NCBI RefSeq assembly: GCF_014635485.1
Contig: NZ_BMCX01000002.1
Coordinates: 1 to 64,000 of the forward strand
Direction: 5' to 3'
From: Corynebacterium pelargi
GTDB lineage: Bacteria; Actinomycetota; Actinomycetes; Mycobacteriales; Mycobacteriaceae
Length of the DNA: 64,000 nucleotides
In this document: piece after piece, positions 34,355 through 43,560 of the stretch
Layout: each line of letters starts with the position of its first letter
Numbering within the stretch: the first letter of the stretch is position 1
Program-made: the position numbers and the translations under genes
The notes under the pieces: generated by a model
Databases searched by the model: none
What the model was told of the DNA's origin: nothing
The model's input: the letters and a program-made list of their open reading frames with translations, nothing else

Positions 34355-35415
34355 ATCTGCACCTGCTCCCAGGCCTCAAGCAGGCGCTGGGTTTCTTCAT
34401 CGCTGGTCACGGTGATGCGCACGCCTTCTGGGAAGGCTCGCACGATCACGCCGTGGGCAAGCAGCTGCTCGGCAATGGCTTCGCCTTGATCGGTGTCGAT
34501 CCACACGAAGTTCGCTTGGGAGCGCGGCAGGCCAAGGCGCTCGGAAACAATATCGCGATTGCGGGCGACTTCTTCGGTGCGTTCCAGCAGTTCTTCATTG
34601 GCCTCCAGGGAGGCGATGGCCCCGGCTTGGGCGGCCACGTTCACGCCGAAGGGCAGGGCGACGCGGTTGAGGGCGTCGATAATCTCTTCATCGCCAAAGG
34701 CGTAGCCCACGCGCACGCCTGCAAGGCCATAGGCCTTAGAGAAGGTGCGAAGTCCGATGAGGTTGGGGTGATCGTGGAGAAGCTCGGGCGCATGAGGAGT
34801 GTCTTCTACGCGCAGGTACTCGGTGTAGGCCTCGTCGAGGGCGATGATCACGTCCTTAGGCACGCGCTCTAGGAAGCGCTCGAAGGCGGCCTTGCTCACC
34901 GTGGTGCCGGTGGGGTTATTGGGGTTGCACACAAAAATCAGCTTGGTGCGATCGGTGATGGCATCAGCCATGGCCTCTAGGTCATTGTGCCCGCTAGGGG
35001 TCAGGGGCACTGGCACGGCGGTAGCGCCGGTGACCTGCACAAAGATGGGGTAGGCCTCGAAGGAGCGCCAGGGGTAGATCACCTCGTCGCCGGGGCCTGC
35101 GCTAATTTGCACCAATTGCTGGCACAGGGCAGAAGACCCAACGCCTACGGCCACCTGCTCCCAGTCCAGCCCGAGGTGCTCGGCTAATTTCTTGCGCAAT
35201 TCCACGTTCACGATGTCCGGGTAGCGATTGGCCTGTGCGGTGGCTTTGGCCATGGCCTCAGCGACGCCGGGCAGCGGGGTATGCGCCACTTCATTGGAAG
35301 ATAATTTGATGGCATCCGGGGAGCTCTTGCCCGGCAGGTACTTAGGAATACCGCCGAGATCGCCGCGGATACGGAAGCGGGCAGGGGAATCTGCGAAATT
35401 GGCCATGCTCGTCAT
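34351..35415 (-). CDS. pat: PLP-dependent aromatic/histidinol-phosphate aminotransferase
   Basis: 354 residues from the ATG preceded by AAGGAAAG. Class II aminotransferase: KLSSNEVAHTPLPGV, CNPNNPTGT, DEAYTEYL, and FSKAYGLAGVRVGYAFG with the PLP lysine. The form ('SNEVAH', short amino end) fits the corynebacterial/mycobacterial Pat branch (HisC2) that makes phenylalanine and related amino acids from keto acids; a HisC paralogue is the alternative. Convergent with moaD, overlapping by 4 bases. Confidence 0.85.
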   Translation of the reverse strand: MTSMANFADSPARFRIRGDLGGIPKYLPGKSSPDAIKLSSNEVAHTPLPGVAEAMAKATAQANRYPDIVNVELRKKLAEHLGLDWEQVAVGVGSSALCQQLVQISAGPGDEVIYPWRSFEAYPIFVQVTGATAVPVPLTPSGHNDLEAMADAITDRTKLIFVCNPNNPTGTTVSKAAFERFLERVPKDVIIALDEAYTEYLRVEDTPHAPELLHDHPNLIGLRTFSKAYGLAGVRVGYAFGDEEIIDALNRVALPFGVNVAAQAGAIASLEANEELLERTEEVARNRDIVSERLGLPRSQANFVWIDTDQGEAIAEQLLAHGVIVRAFPEGVRITVTSDEETQRLLEAWEQVQI

Positions 35416-35500
35416 TCTAAACTTTCCTTCTTTTCCGGCGGGCTTGGTTCGGACTTTGAGGGCGAAAATGGGTGCGCATCCGCTGGTGGTAGGGGCGTAT

Positions 35501-35529
35501 TTGTCCATTGTGGGCGTCACTTGTACAAT
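35501..35529 (+). promoter_or_regulatory. promoter of the tRNA-Ser(GCT)/tRNA-Arg unit
   Basis: TTGTCC at 35501-35506 and TACAAT at 35524-35529 with a 17-base spacer, ending 35 bases before the tRNA. Confidence 0.6.
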
Positions 35530-35564
35530 CAGCGGAGGTTCAAAGCCTTGTGCTAAGAACTGCT

Positions 35565-35649
35565 GGAGACGTGCCAGAGCGGCCGAATGGGGCTCCCTGC
35601 TAAGGAGTTGTCTCGCAAGGGACCGCAGGTTCAAATCCTGTCGTCTCCG
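35565..35649 (+). tRNA. tRNA-Ser (GCT anticodon)
   Basis: Acceptor ggagacg/cgtctcc; anticodon stem ctcc/ggag with loop ctgctaa (GCT); long variable arm; T arm ggttcaaatcc. A cctccc...gggagg-ttt hairpin follows at about 35652-35676. Confidence 0.94.
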
Positions 35650-35696
35650 CCAACCTCCCTTTTTGGGGGAGGGTTTCACCGGGCCTGGTGAAGCAC

Positions 35697-35769
35697 GCGC
35701 CCGTAGCTCAACGGATAGAGCATCTGACTACGGATCAGAAGGTTGGGGGTTCGAATCCCTCCGGGCGCA
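35697..35769 (+). tRNA. tRNA-Arg (ACG anticodon), copy 1
   Basis: Acceptor gcgcccg/cgggcgc; anticodon loop ctacgga (ACG, read as inosine); T arm gggttcgaatccc. Identical over 73 bases to the copy at 37693. Followed by its own terminator. Confidence 0.96.
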
Positions 35770-35773
35770 CAAG

Positions 35774-35805
35774 AAAAAACCTTGGCAGCAATGCCGAGGT
35801 TTTTT
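35774..35805 (+). terminator. terminator after tRNA-Arg copy 1
   Basis: aaaaaaccttggc / gccgaggtttttt stem and T run directly after the tRNA. Confidence 0.85.
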
Positions 35806-35881
35806 GCATTTCTGGTGCGCACAGCGATATTTCGGCGCTATTGTGGGGCTAAGTCCTGCGTCTACGAGAGGCTTCGAAGAT

Positions 35882-37612
35882 ATGTCGCAAAGTTTTGCTG
35901 AGCAGTTGGTGCAACATCTCGAGGCGCTTGGAGTGCGCCGCGTGTACGGGTTGGTTGGCGATTCGCTCAACCCCATTACCGATGCCATCTCTCACTCCAG
36001 CATCGAGTGGGTTCACGTCCACCACGAAGAGGCCGCGGCTTTCGCGGCGGGCGCAGAAAGCCTGCTCACCGGCGAGCTAGCGGTATGCGCCGGTTCTTGC
36101 GGCCCGGGCAATACCCACCTTTTGCAGGGTCTTTATGATTCGCACCGCAACCGCGCCAAGGTGTTGGCGCTTGCAAGCCACATTCCTACCCCAAATATCG
36201 GCAGCGAGTACCACCAGGAAACGCACCCCACCAAGGTGTTTGAAGATGCCTCGGCCTATTGCGAGATGGTGCACAATCCCGCCCAGGGTGCCCAGGCCCT
36301 GCACCACGCCATTCAATCCACCCTCTTAGGCAATGGCGTTTCGGTGCTGGTGCTGCCCGGCGATGTATCAAAGCTCGATGCCGTCAAGCACTCCTCCCTT
36401 GATGGGCACTATTCGGATATTGCGCCTACGGTGGTGCCGCCCAAGCCGCAGGTTGATGCCTTGGTCAAGGCCATCAACGAGGCCGATTCCGTGGCCTTCT
36501 TTGCAGGCTATGGCGCTGTACCCGCGCGCGAGGAACTGTTAGAGCTGGCCCAGAAGATCAAGGCCCCCATCGGCCATGCCCTGCGCGGCAAGATGGGCTT
36601 GCAGCCGGATAATCCATTCGATGTGGGCATGACTGGCCTGCTTGGCTACGGCGCTTGCCACGAGGCCATCCACGAGGCGGATCTGACCATTTTGGTGGGA
36701 ACGGACTTCCCCTATCGCGACTTCCTGCCCGAGCAGGTGGCGCAGATCGACGTCGATGGCACCCGCCTTGGCCGTCGCACCTCCACCAAGTACCCGGTGC
36801 ACGGTGATGCCAAGGTGACGCTGCGCCAACTCATCGACGCAGTAGAGCCCAAGGAAGACGACTCCTTCCTGCGCAAGATGCTCAAGGTGCACGAGAAGAA
36901 GACCGAGCATGTGGTCAATGCCTATGCGCGCAGCGACCACAACCAGGTGCCCTTGCACCCGGAGTTCGTGGCCGCCACCTTGGATAAGGAGGCAGATCCC
37001 AATGCCATCGTGACGGTGGATACGGGCATGTGCACGGTGTGGGGCGCTCGGTATATGAACAATCCCGGCGATCGTCAGCTTTTGGCCTCCTTCCGCCACG
37101 GCACCATGGCCAATGCCTTGCCCCAAGCCATCGGCGCGCAGTTGGCGCACCCCGAACGCCAGGTGGTGGCCATGTGCGGTGATGGTGGTTTGGCCATGCT
37201 GCTTGGCGAGCTCATTACCGTGCGCTTGCACGAGCTGCCCTTGAAGATGGTGGTGTTTAATAACTCCGCGCTTGGCATGGTCAAGCTCGAAATGATGGTG
37301 GAGGGCCTGCCCACCTTCGGCACCGATAATGGCTCGGTCAATTATGCGGCCATCGCCGAAGGCGTGGGCATTAAGTCGATCCGCGTGACTGAACCCGAGC
37401 AGCTTCGCCCGGCGCTGCAGGAGGCCATGCAGCATGATGGCCCAGTGCTTGTCGACGCAGTAACAAACCCAGACTCCCTCTCAGTCCCACCAGACATCAC
37501 GGCCGAAATGATCGCTGGCTTTGCCAAGTCCTCTGCCCGCACCGCGATCCAGGGCGGATTCCGTGAGCTTATCGATCTAGCCAAGAGCAATATCCGCAAT
37601 ATGCCCCGCTAG
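35882..37612 (+). CDS. poxB: pyruvate:quinone oxidoreductase (pyruvate dehydrogenase, PoxB/Pqo)
   Basis: 576 residues from the ATG at 35882; an open frame upstream through the tRNA genes is not coding. Thiamine-diphosphate enzyme: amino domain VRRVYGLVGDSLNPITDA with Glu in HHEEAAAFAAGAE, FAD-binding middle domain, and the ThDP motif GDGGLAMLLGELITVRL...NNSALGMVKLEM. The carboxyl end (FRELIDLAKSNIRNMPR) is the membrane-associating tail region. Decarboxylates pyruvate to acetate, passing electrons to menaquinone. Bracketed by two identical tRNA-Arg genes. Confidence 0.93.
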   Translation: MSQSFAEQLVQHLEALGVRRVYGLVGDSLNPITDAISHSSIEWVHVHHEEAAAFAAGAESLLTGELAVCAGSCGPGNTHLLQGLYDSHRNRAKVLALASHIPTPNIGSEYHQETHPTKVFEDASAYCEMVHNPAQGAQALHHAIQSTLLGNGVSVLVLPGDVSKLDAVKHSSLDGHYSDIAPTVVPPKPQVDALVKAINEADSVAFFAGYGAVPAREELLELAQKIKAPIGHALRGKMGLQPDNPFDVGMTGLLGYGACHEAIHEADLTILVGTDFPYRDFLPEQVAQIDVDGTRLGRRTSTKYPVHGDAKVTLRQLIDAVEPKEDDSFLRKMLKVHEKKTEHVVNAYARSDHNQVPLHPEFVAATLDKEADPNAIVTVDTGMCTVWGARYMNNPGDRQLLASFRHGTMANALPQAIGAQLAHPERQVVAMCGDGGLAMLLGELITVRLHELPLKMVVFNNSALGMVKLEMMVEGLPTFGTDNGSVNYAAIAEGVGIKSIRVTEPEQLRPALQEAMQHDGPVLVDAVTNPDSLSVPPDITAEMIAGFAKSSARTAIQGGFRELIDLAKSNIRNMPR

Positions 37613-37647
37613 TTTTTAAGCCCGCAATAGGAGCCTGAACTGCAGAT

Positions 37648-37677
37648 TTGACCATTGTAATCAGGTGCGACTACATT
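37648..37677 (+). promoter_or_regulatory. promoter of tRNA-Arg copy 2
   Basis: TTGACC (37648-37653), 18-base spacer, TACATT (37672-37677), 15 bases before the tRNA. Confidence 0.6.
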
Positions 37678-37692
37678 AGTCTCTTGTTGCAA

Positions 37693-37765
37693 GCGCCCGT
37701 AGCTCAACGGATAGAGCATCTGACTACGGATCAGAAGGTTGGGGGTTCGAATCCCTCCGGGCGCA
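37693..37765 (+). tRNA. tRNA-Arg (ACG anticodon), copy 2
   Basis: Base-for-base identical to 35697-35769. The next bases happen to read cca. Its own promoter lies upstream and a strong terminator downstream. Confidence 0.96.
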
Positions 37766-37773
37766 CCAACGAA

Positions 37774-37804
37774 GAACACCCCCGGCCTAGGCCGGGGGTG
37801 TTCT
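37774..37804. terminator. bidirectional terminator between tRNA-Arg and pdxR
   Basis: gaacacccccggcc-ta-ggccgggggtgttc is a near-perfect 14-bp stem. The pdxR stop codon lies inside it, so it serves both converging transcripts. Confidence 0.85.
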
Positions 37805-39157
37805 CAATTCTCCGGCAAGGATGCGAAGCGCGCGCCGCAGCTCCTCATCGCTATGAGCCCCAAAGCCAAAGACCACCCCATTGTCGCTTACGCCCGAGCC
37901 GCCCCAGTGCTCGCTGAGCGCCGTCACCCCAAGACCTTGGGCAGCACAGGCGCGCACCACCTCATGAGCGTCACGCTCGCACAACACCACCGCATGCAAG
38001 CCACCATGAATAGGCCGCAGCGTGGCGTGCGCCAAACCACTGAGCTCCTCGCTGACGATATCGCGACGCTTGGCGTATAACCTGCGCAAACGCTGGGTCC
38101 TGCGCCGAAGCGCCCCGCTTGCCATATAGCGCGCCAGGGCAATCTGCGTGATCGTGCCCGCCGGTTGGCTGAGAAGCTCGCGCACCCGCAACCCCGCCTC
38201 CACCAAATCCGGGGGCATCACAATATAGCCGCAGGCAATCGAGGGGCTGATCAGCGTGGAAAAGGTGCCCAGCAGGGCCGTGTTATTGGGCGCGAGTGCG
38301 GCGAGGGCGGGCAGCGGTTGGCCTGCGTAGCGCAGCTCGGAATCGTAGTCGTCTTCGATGAGCAGCGTGTTGCGTCGACAAGCCCACTCGGCCAGAGCCG
38401 TTCTTCTTTGCGCAGGCAGGGAACCGCCGGTGGGGTATTGGTGGCTGGGGGTGACGATCAGGGCGTCCATGTGGCCGAGCTGATCAGTGCGGATGCCGTG
38501 CTCATCGGTGCCCACCTCCTGCAAACGATGGCCCAACAGACCAGGAATTTTGCGCAAACTGGGATAACCAGGCGATTCCACCCCAACCTTGAGCTGCGGG
38601 CCAAGTGCGTGTAACAACACCATCAGCCCCTCGCGGGCGCCAGAGGCAATAATGATCCGCTCGGGCTCGGCCACCAGCCCGCGCATGTGGCGCAAATGAT
38701 GGCTGATCTCCTCGCGCAACTCATAGGCGCCGGCGGCGGGCAAGGCGCGGGTCTGGCTGGCTGCTTCACGCCAAGCGGCGCGCCAGGTGGGGTCCACCAA
38801 GGTGCTGGTATCGGGCGCGCCGGGGGAGAGGGGCAAGAGGGTTTTATGGGCCTTGGGCTTTTTGCTCGGGGGTGGTGTCGGCTGAACGGGGTGCAGGTGG
38901 GGATTGATGCAGGTGCCCGATCCGCGCTCGGAAATGAGATAGCCCTCGCCCTGGAGTTGCTCATAGGCGGCCACCACGGTTCCGCGGGCTACCCCCAATT
39001 GGGCGGCGAGAGCGCGGGTGGAGGGGATTGGGTCGCCGGGGGTGAGTGTGCCCCTTGCTACCAGCTTGCGAATTTCCGCTGTGAGCTGCACGGGAATGGG
39101 CTGTTCTGCATCTTTTTGTATTGAAAGATTTAACTCCGCCGCGATCTCGGAACGCAC
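37787..39157 (-). CDS. pdxR: MocR/GntR-type regulator of pyridoxal phosphate synthesis
   Basis: 456 residues from a GTG (complement of 39155-39157) with GGAGG 4 bases upstream; the longer frame would cross the operator region. GntR winged helix at the start ([50 protein letters not shown]), then an aminotransferase-fold domain ([36 protein letters not shown]). MocR proteins of this kind sense PLP and activate pdxST while repressing themselves. Divergent from pdxS. Confidence 0.9.
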   Translation of the reverse strand: MRSEIAAELNLSIQKDAEQPIPVQLTAEIRKLVARGTLTPGDPIPSTRALAAQLGVARGTVVAAYEQLQGEGYLISERGSGTCINPHLHPVQPTPPPSKKPKAHKTLLPLSPGAPDTSTLVDPTWRAAWREAASQTRALPAAGAYELREEISHHLRHMRGLVAEPERIIIASGAREGLMVLLHALGPQLKVGVESPGYPSLRKIPGLLGHRLQEVGTDEHGIRTDQLGHMDALIVTPSHQYPTGGSLPAQRRTALAEWACRRNTLLIEDDYDSELRYAGQPLPALAALAPNNTALLGTFSTLISPSIACGYIVMPPDLVEAGLRVRELLSQPAGTITQIALARYMASGALRRRTQRLRRLYAKRRDIVSEELSGLAHATLRPIHGGLHAVVLCERDAHEVVRACAAQGLGVTALSEHWGGSGVSDNGVVFGFGAHSDEELRRALRILAGELRTPPA

Positions 39158-39166
39158 GCATCCTCC

Positions 39167-39216
39167 AAGTGGTCTATTGCAACACGCTGAATATGGATCT
39201 TCCATTGAACCACTTT
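39167..39216. promoter_or_regulatory. pair of inverted PdxR-box candidates between pdxR and pdxS
   Basis: aagtggtcta at 39167-39176 and, on the minus strand, aaagtggttc (complement of 39207-39216). Both resemble the AAAGTGGWCTA-like motif I recall for C. glutamicum PdxR. They face each other across 30 bases in the divergent gap. Confidence 0.55.
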
Positions 39217-39236
39217 CGCGTGCTGCAATGAAGCCC

Positions 39237-40145
39237 ATGTCTTTCGATCAACATGAAAATGAACCACGCCGCGGCACCACCCGAGTCAAGCGCGGCCTCG
39301 CAGATATGCTCAAAGGCGGCGTCATCATGGACGTCGTCACCCCCGAGCAGGCACGCATCGCCGAAGACGCCGGCGCCTCCGCCGTCATGGCCCTAGAACG
39401 CGTGCCCGCCGACATCCGCGCCCAAGGCGGCGTGGCCCGCATGAGCGACCCGGACCTGATCGAAGGCATCGTCAACGCCGTCTCCATCCCCGTGATGGCC
39501 AAGGCCCGCATCGGCCACTTCGTCGAAGCCCAGGTGCTCGAAGCCCTCAACGTGGACTTCATCGACGAATCCGAGGTGCTCAGCCCCGCCGACTACACCC
39601 ACCACATCAATAAGTGGGACTTCGACGTCCCCTTCGTCTGCGGCGCCACCAACCTTGGCGAGGCCCTGCGCCGCATCACCGAAGGCGCCGCCATGATCCG
39701 CTCCAAAGGCGAAGCCGGCACCGGCGACGTATCCGAAGCAGTGCGCCACCTGCGCACCATCAAGGGCGAAATCGCCCGCCTCCAGCGCCTCGACCGCGAT
39801 GAGCTCTATGTGGCCGCCAAAGAACTCCAAGCCCCATACGACCTGGTAGCCGAGGTCGCCGAAACCGGGAAGCTGCCCGTGGTGCTCTTCGTCGCCGGCG
39901 GTGTGGCCACCCCAGCCGACGCCGCCCTCGTGCGCCAGATGGGCGCCGAAGGCGTATTCGTGGGCTCCGGCATTTTCAAGTCCGACAACCCCGCCAAGCG
40001 CGCCGAGGCCATCGTCAAAGCCGCCACCGCCTACGACGATGCCAAGCTCATCGCCGACGTTTCCCGCAACCTTGGCGAGGCCATGGTCGGCATCAACGTC
40101 GCCGACGTCCCCGCACCGCACCGCCTCGCGGAGCGCGGATGGTAA
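39237..40145 (+). CDS. pdxS: pyridoxal 5'-phosphate synthase, PdxS subunit
   Basis: 302 residues from the ATG at 39237 (an in-frame ATG at 39228 adds three residues). TIM-barrel synthase: [28 protein letters not shown]-type strand ([13 protein letters not shown]), and [29 protein letters not shown] with the phosphate-binding loop. Builds PLP from ribose 5-phosphate, glyceraldehyde 3-phosphate and ammonia from PdxT. pdxT overlaps its stop by 7 bases. Confidence 0.95.
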   Translation: MSFDQHENEPRRGTTRVKRGLADMLKGGVIMDVVTPEQARIAEDAGASAVMALERVPADIRAQGGVARMSDPDLIEGIVNAVSIPVMAKARIGHFVEAQVLEALNVDFIDESEVLSPADYTHHINKWDFDVPFVCGATNLGEALRRITEGAAMIRSKGEAGTGDVSEAVRHLRTIKGEIARLQRLDRDELYVAAKELQAPYDLVAEVAETGKLPVVLFVAGGVATPADAALVRQMGAEGVFVGSGIFKSDNPAKRAEAIVKAATAYDDAKLIADVSRNLGEAMVGINVADVPAPHRLAERGW

Positions 40146-40693
40146 TCGGCATCCTCGCACTCCAAGGCGGCATTGAAGAACACCGCGCCGTCTTGGAGCA
40201 GCTTGGCCACGATGTGCGCCTCGTGCGCTTCCCCGCAGACCTCGAAGGCTTAGACGGCATCATCATCCCCGGCGGCGAATCCACCGTCATGGACAAACTC
40301 GCCCGCGCCTTCGGCCTCGCCCAACCCCTACGCCGCGCCCTGCAATCCGGGCTGCCCGCCTTCGCCACCTGCGCCGGCCTGATCTACCTCGCCGCGCAAT
40401 TAGACAACCCCGCACCCGGCCAAGAAACGCTCGGCGTGTTGCCCATACGCGTGCGTCGAAATGCTTTCGGCACACAAAAAGACTCCTTCGAGCAGCTTAT
40501 CGACGCCCACCCGGCCACCTTCATCCGCGCCCCCGAAGTCACCGACGCCGGCGAAACCGAAGTGATCGCCCAACTCGCAGACGGAAGAATCGTCGGCGTG
40601 CGCCACGGACACCACGTGGCCTACTCCTTCCACCCCGAAGAAAACGGGCGCACCGACCTGCACAAACAATGGCTAGGGAACCTCAGCGCCTGA
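40139..40693 (+). CDS. pdxT: pyridoxal 5'-phosphate synthase, glutaminase subunit PdxT
   Basis: 184 residues. Class I glutaminase: [27 protein letters not shown], nucleophile in [10 protein letters not shown], and His/Glu of the triad in YSFHPEE. Supplies ammonia to PdxS. The family's usual GHH is kept as [13 protein letters not shown]. Overlaps pdxS. Confidence 0.95.
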   Translation: MVIGILALQGGIEEHRAVLEQLGHDVRLVRFPADLEGLDGIIIPGGESTVMDKLARAFGLAQPLRRALQSGLPAFATCAGLIYLAAQLDNPAPGQETLGVLPIRVRRNAFGTQKDSFEQLIDAHPATFIRAPEVTDAGETEVIAQLADGRIVGVRHGHHVAYSFHPEENGRTDLHKQWLGNLSA

Positions 40694-40711
40694 AATACGT
40701 CTAACCATAGT

Positions 40712-41623
40712 GTGAAGCTTTTACACATCAACACACTCAGACGCCAAGGCATGAGCCGCCGCACCCTCAGCACCCTGCTCAAAAACGGCGAACTCGTGCG
40801 CGTATTCCGCGGCCACTACAGCCGCGGACGCCCGAGCATCGAGACGCTGATCCAATGGCTCCAACAGCACAAACCCTTTGCCGTGCTCACAGGCATCACC
40901 GCCCAAGAACACCACGAACAACGGCCCCTCAGCCTCCCACTCCACATCGAAGTCCCCCGCGGAAAAGCGCTGATCAACAACGAATACTTCCGCATGAGGC
41001 ACAGCCGCAACCTCCCAGACAAGAGCTCCACAAGCGCCCCCTTCGCCAGTGCGCTCGAAACCGCGAGAGTGCTCAAAACAGCCTTCACCACCACCGAACG
41101 ACGCGACTTCCTCGCCCGCGCCTACCCCGGACGCGAAGGCCTCCAAAACTGCCTTCACGACTCCACCCACACCCCGCGCCTAGGCCCACAACTCAAACAA
41201 GACCTCAAACACGCCCCCATCGGCTGCGACTCCAACACCGAACGCCGCTTCTTCGCCACCCTGGCCAACATGGGCCTCACCATGCGCCACAACAAACCCA
41301 TAGGCCCATACCGCTTCGACGCCGTCTGCGAAAAAGCCAAGCTCATCATCGAAATCGACGGCTACACCTACCACAACAGCGAAGAACAATTCATCATCGA
41401 CCGCTGGAAATCCAACGCCGCCCAACTCCACGGCTACACAATCCTGCGCTACTCCGCAGCCTGCATCGACACCCAATTCGACACCTGCATCGACCAAGTC
41501 ATGCGCGCCACCCAACCCCACCTGCCCACTCACCAACACGAAGCCCCCGAAACCACCGGCGCCTGGCGATGGCACAGCAAACTCCGACAACTCCAATGGC
41601 AACACCCGCGCCCTAGGACTTAG
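40712..41623 (+). CDS. DUF559-domain protein with amino-terminal winged-helix-like region
   Basis: 303 residues from a GTG at 40712. The first ~80 residues (LRRQGMSRRTLSTLLKNGEL, VRVFRGHY) resemble the AbiEi-type winged helix. The last third is a PD-(D/E)XK-like DUF559 fold: Glu in SNTERRF, Asp in YRFDAVCE, EID in LIIEIDGYTYH, then the family run RWKSNAAQLHGYTILRYSA. Such proteins are numerous in actinobacteria, often in variable loci, and are suspected nucleases. Its relation to pdxT, 18 bases upstream, looks incidental. Confidence 0.75.
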   Translation: MKLLHINTLRRQGMSRRTLSTLLKNGELVRVFRGHYSRGRPSIETLIQWLQQHKPFAVLTGITAQEHHEQRPLSLPLHIEVPRGKALINNEYFRMRHSRNLPDKSSTSAPFASALETARVLKTAFTTTERRDFLARAYPGREGLQNCLHDSTHTPRLGPQLKQDLKHAPIGCDSNTERRFFATLANMGLTMRHNKPIGPYRFDAVCEKAKLIIEIDGYTYHNSEEQFIIDRWKSNAAQLHGYTILRYSAACIDTQFDTCIDQVMRATQPHLPTHQHEAPETTGAWRWHSKLRQLQWQHPRPRT

Positions 41624-41652
41624 ACCCCCCGCCCAGTCGGGGCGGGGGGGGT
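41624..41652 (+). terminator. terminator after the DUF559 gene
   Basis: accccccgccc-agtc-ggggcggggggggt stem directly after the stop; it abuts repeat array B. Confidence 0.75.
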
Positions 41653-41663
41653 GTGGGTTGGTT

Positions 41664-42449
41664 TGGTGTGGGGCAGGATCTCCGGATTTGTTGGCGTTTG
41701 TCATGGGAAGTGGCACAGGGGAGTGCCAGGACTGGCTAAAACCTGCCTCGCTGTGCACTTTCCCATGTCAATCAACCCAGAATCCTCGGATTTGTCGGCG
41801 TTTGTCATGGGAAGTGGCACGGGGGAGTGCAAAAACGGGTTAAAACCTGCCTCGCTGTGCACTTTCCCATGTCAATCGGAGCAGAATTCCCGGATTTCCT
41901 GGTGTTTGTCATGGGAAGTGGCACAGCGGAGTGGCGGAACTGGGTTGATTCTTGGCTGGGTGTGCACTTTCCAGTGTCATTTGGGGCAGGATCTTCGGAT
42001 TTGTTGGTGTTTGTCATGGGAAGTGGCACAGGGGAGGGCAAAAACGGGCTAAGACCCGCCCGCGTGTGCACTTTCCCATGTCATTCGGGCCAGGATTTCC
42101 AGATCACCTGGCGTTTGTCATGGGAAGTGGCACGGGGGAGTGGCGGAACTGGGTTGATTCTTGGCTGGGTGTGCACTTTCCCGTGCCATTTGGGGCAGAA
42201 TCTCCGGATTGGCGGGCGTTTGTCATGGGAAACGGCACAAGGGAGTGCGAAAACGGACCAAAACCTGCCTGGGTGTGCACTTTCCCATGTCATTCGGGCC
42301 AGAATTCTCAAATTCCCTGGCGTTTGTCATGGGAAACGGCACAAAGGGGAGCAAAATCGGCCCCGATCCGGCCTCGCTGTGCACTTTCCCGTGTCAATCA
42401 ACCCAGAATCCCCAAATCTCCAGGTGACTGCCATGGGAAACGGCATAAA
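41664..42449. repeat. palindromic 105-bp repeat array B (seven full units plus a partial first)
   Basis: GTGCACTTTCC left arms start at 41753, 41857, 41962, 42066, 42171, 42275 and 42379 (periods 104, 105, 104, 105, 104, 104). A first unit at 41664-41716 keeps only its centre and right arm. Right arms read GTTTGTCATGGGAAGTGGCAC or ...GGGAAACGGCAC; centres read like ggcaggatctccggatttg. Linkers alternate between 'gggagtgcaaaaacgggctaaaacctgcc' and 'ggagtggcggaactgggttgattcttgg' types. A G/T-rich tract precedes the array and a C/A-rich tract follows it. Located between the + strand DUF559 gene and the - strand tyrA; no gene supported in 41624-42497. Confidence 0.92.
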
Positions 42450-42497
42450 AGGGCCAGCCCAAGCCCCAACCCAAACAAGCCCCCAACCCACCTCGCC

Positions 42498-43541
42498 TTA
42501 GGCGATGTTGAGCACCTCGACGCGGGCGCCGATGTTTTCGGCCTGTTTGAGTTGGTTGAGCCAGCCGGGGGCGCCGGGGTGGAGTCGGAAGACGGGGCGC
42601 GATGAGATTTGCAGTGGGCTCACGGAGTCGGCGGAGGGTTGGCCGGAGCGGGCTTCGTAGCGGATGCGGGAGCGGTAGCCGGCGTCGATGAGTTCTTCGA
42701 GGTTGGGGTTGGTTTCGGCGAGGTGGGCGCGGGCGTCGGCAAGCAAGACCATGGCCTCGTCGAGGGCGCTGAGCAGGGCTTCGGAGTTGGTTTCGCACAT
42801 GGCGCGCACGAGGGAGGGGGCGGAGCCGGCGACGCGGGTGCCGTCGCGGAAGCTGCCGGCGGCGAGGGAGAGTGAGAGGGCGCCTCCGTTGTCGCCGACG
42901 ATGGCGAGCGTTTCGGCGAGGATGTGTGGCAGGTGGGAGATGCGGGCCACGGCGCGGTCGTGCACTTTGACGCGGGCGGGGATGACTTCGGCGCCGACGA
43001 GTTGGGCCATGAGGGCGACGTCGGTCCAGAGTTTGATCCAGGTTTTGGAGGCCTGGTGTTCGACTGCATAGTCGAAGGTCACGACCCAGGGGGCGCCGCG
43101 GAAGAGGGTGGCGTCGGAGGCTTCCCAGCCGCTGTTGGCGGTGCCTGCCATGGGGTGTCCGCCTACGTAGCGTTCTTCCATGTTGCGTTCTTTGACTTGG
43201 TCGAGCACGCGACCTTTGACGCTTACTACGTCGGTGAATCCGCAGTTGGGGGCGTGTTCTGCTATTGCGTCGAGCAGGGGCGCCACGGCCGTCATTGGGG
43301 TGGCGAGCACGATGAGGGCGCCTTCTTTTTCGGCGCGGGTGAGGGTGGTTTGGAGGTCTGAGCTTACGTCGAAGCCGTCTTTCGCTGCGGCACGGGCGCC
43401 GGAGGGGGAGCGGTTGAAGCCGAAGGTGGGGACGTTGGCGTCGACAAGCGCTCGGAGAAGGGACCCTCCGATGAGGCCGAGTCCTAATACGCAGATGGGG
43501 CGGGAAATGCGGAAGGAAGTCACCTGACAAGTGTGGCACAT
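42498..43541 (-). CDS. tyrA: prephenate/arogenate dehydrogenase
   Basis: 347 residues from the ATG with AAAGGG 8 bases upstream; a GTG six codons on is the alternative. Rossmann start ICVLGLGLIGGSLLRALVDA, DVVSVKGRVLDQV, YVGGHPMAGTANSGWEA and HDRAVARISHLPHILAE are the TyrA signature blocks. Tyrosine branch of aromatic synthesis. Divergent from the tadA-associated gene across 19 bases. Confidence 0.92.
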   Translation of the reverse strand: MCHTCQVTSFRISRPICVLGLGLIGGSLLRALVDANVPTFGFNRSPSGARAAAKDGFDVSSDLQTTLTRAEKEGALIVLATPMTAVAPLLDAIAEHAPNCGFTDVVSVKGRVLDQVKERNMEERYVGGHPMAGTANSGWEASDATLFRGAPWVVTFDYAVEHQASKTWIKLWTDVALMAQLVGAEVIPARVKVHDRAVARISHLPHILAETLAIVGDNGGALSLSLAAGSFRDGTRVAGSAPSLVRAMCETNSEALLSALDEAMVLLADARAHLAETNPNLEELIDAGYRSRIRYEARSGQPSADSVSPLQISSRPVFRLHPGAPGWLNQLKQAENIGARVEVLNIA

Positions 43542-43560
43542 TCCGACTACCCTTTGGCAT

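Noticed and set aside
35228..35881. Amino-terminal extension of poxB through the tRNA genes
   Set aside because: It would translate two tRNA genes and a terminator; the family start and the ATG at 35882 explain the protein.
35697..37765. Prophage or integrative element with tRNA attachment sites
   Set aside because: Only poxB lies between the tRNA copies; no integrase, and both tRNA genes are complete with their own terminators.
41651..42605. Overlapping long open frames through the repeat arrays (on both strands)
   Set aside because: They arise from the near-multiple-of-three period; 104-base units shift the frame, the same DNA is open in several frames, and no ribosome sites or family features are seen.
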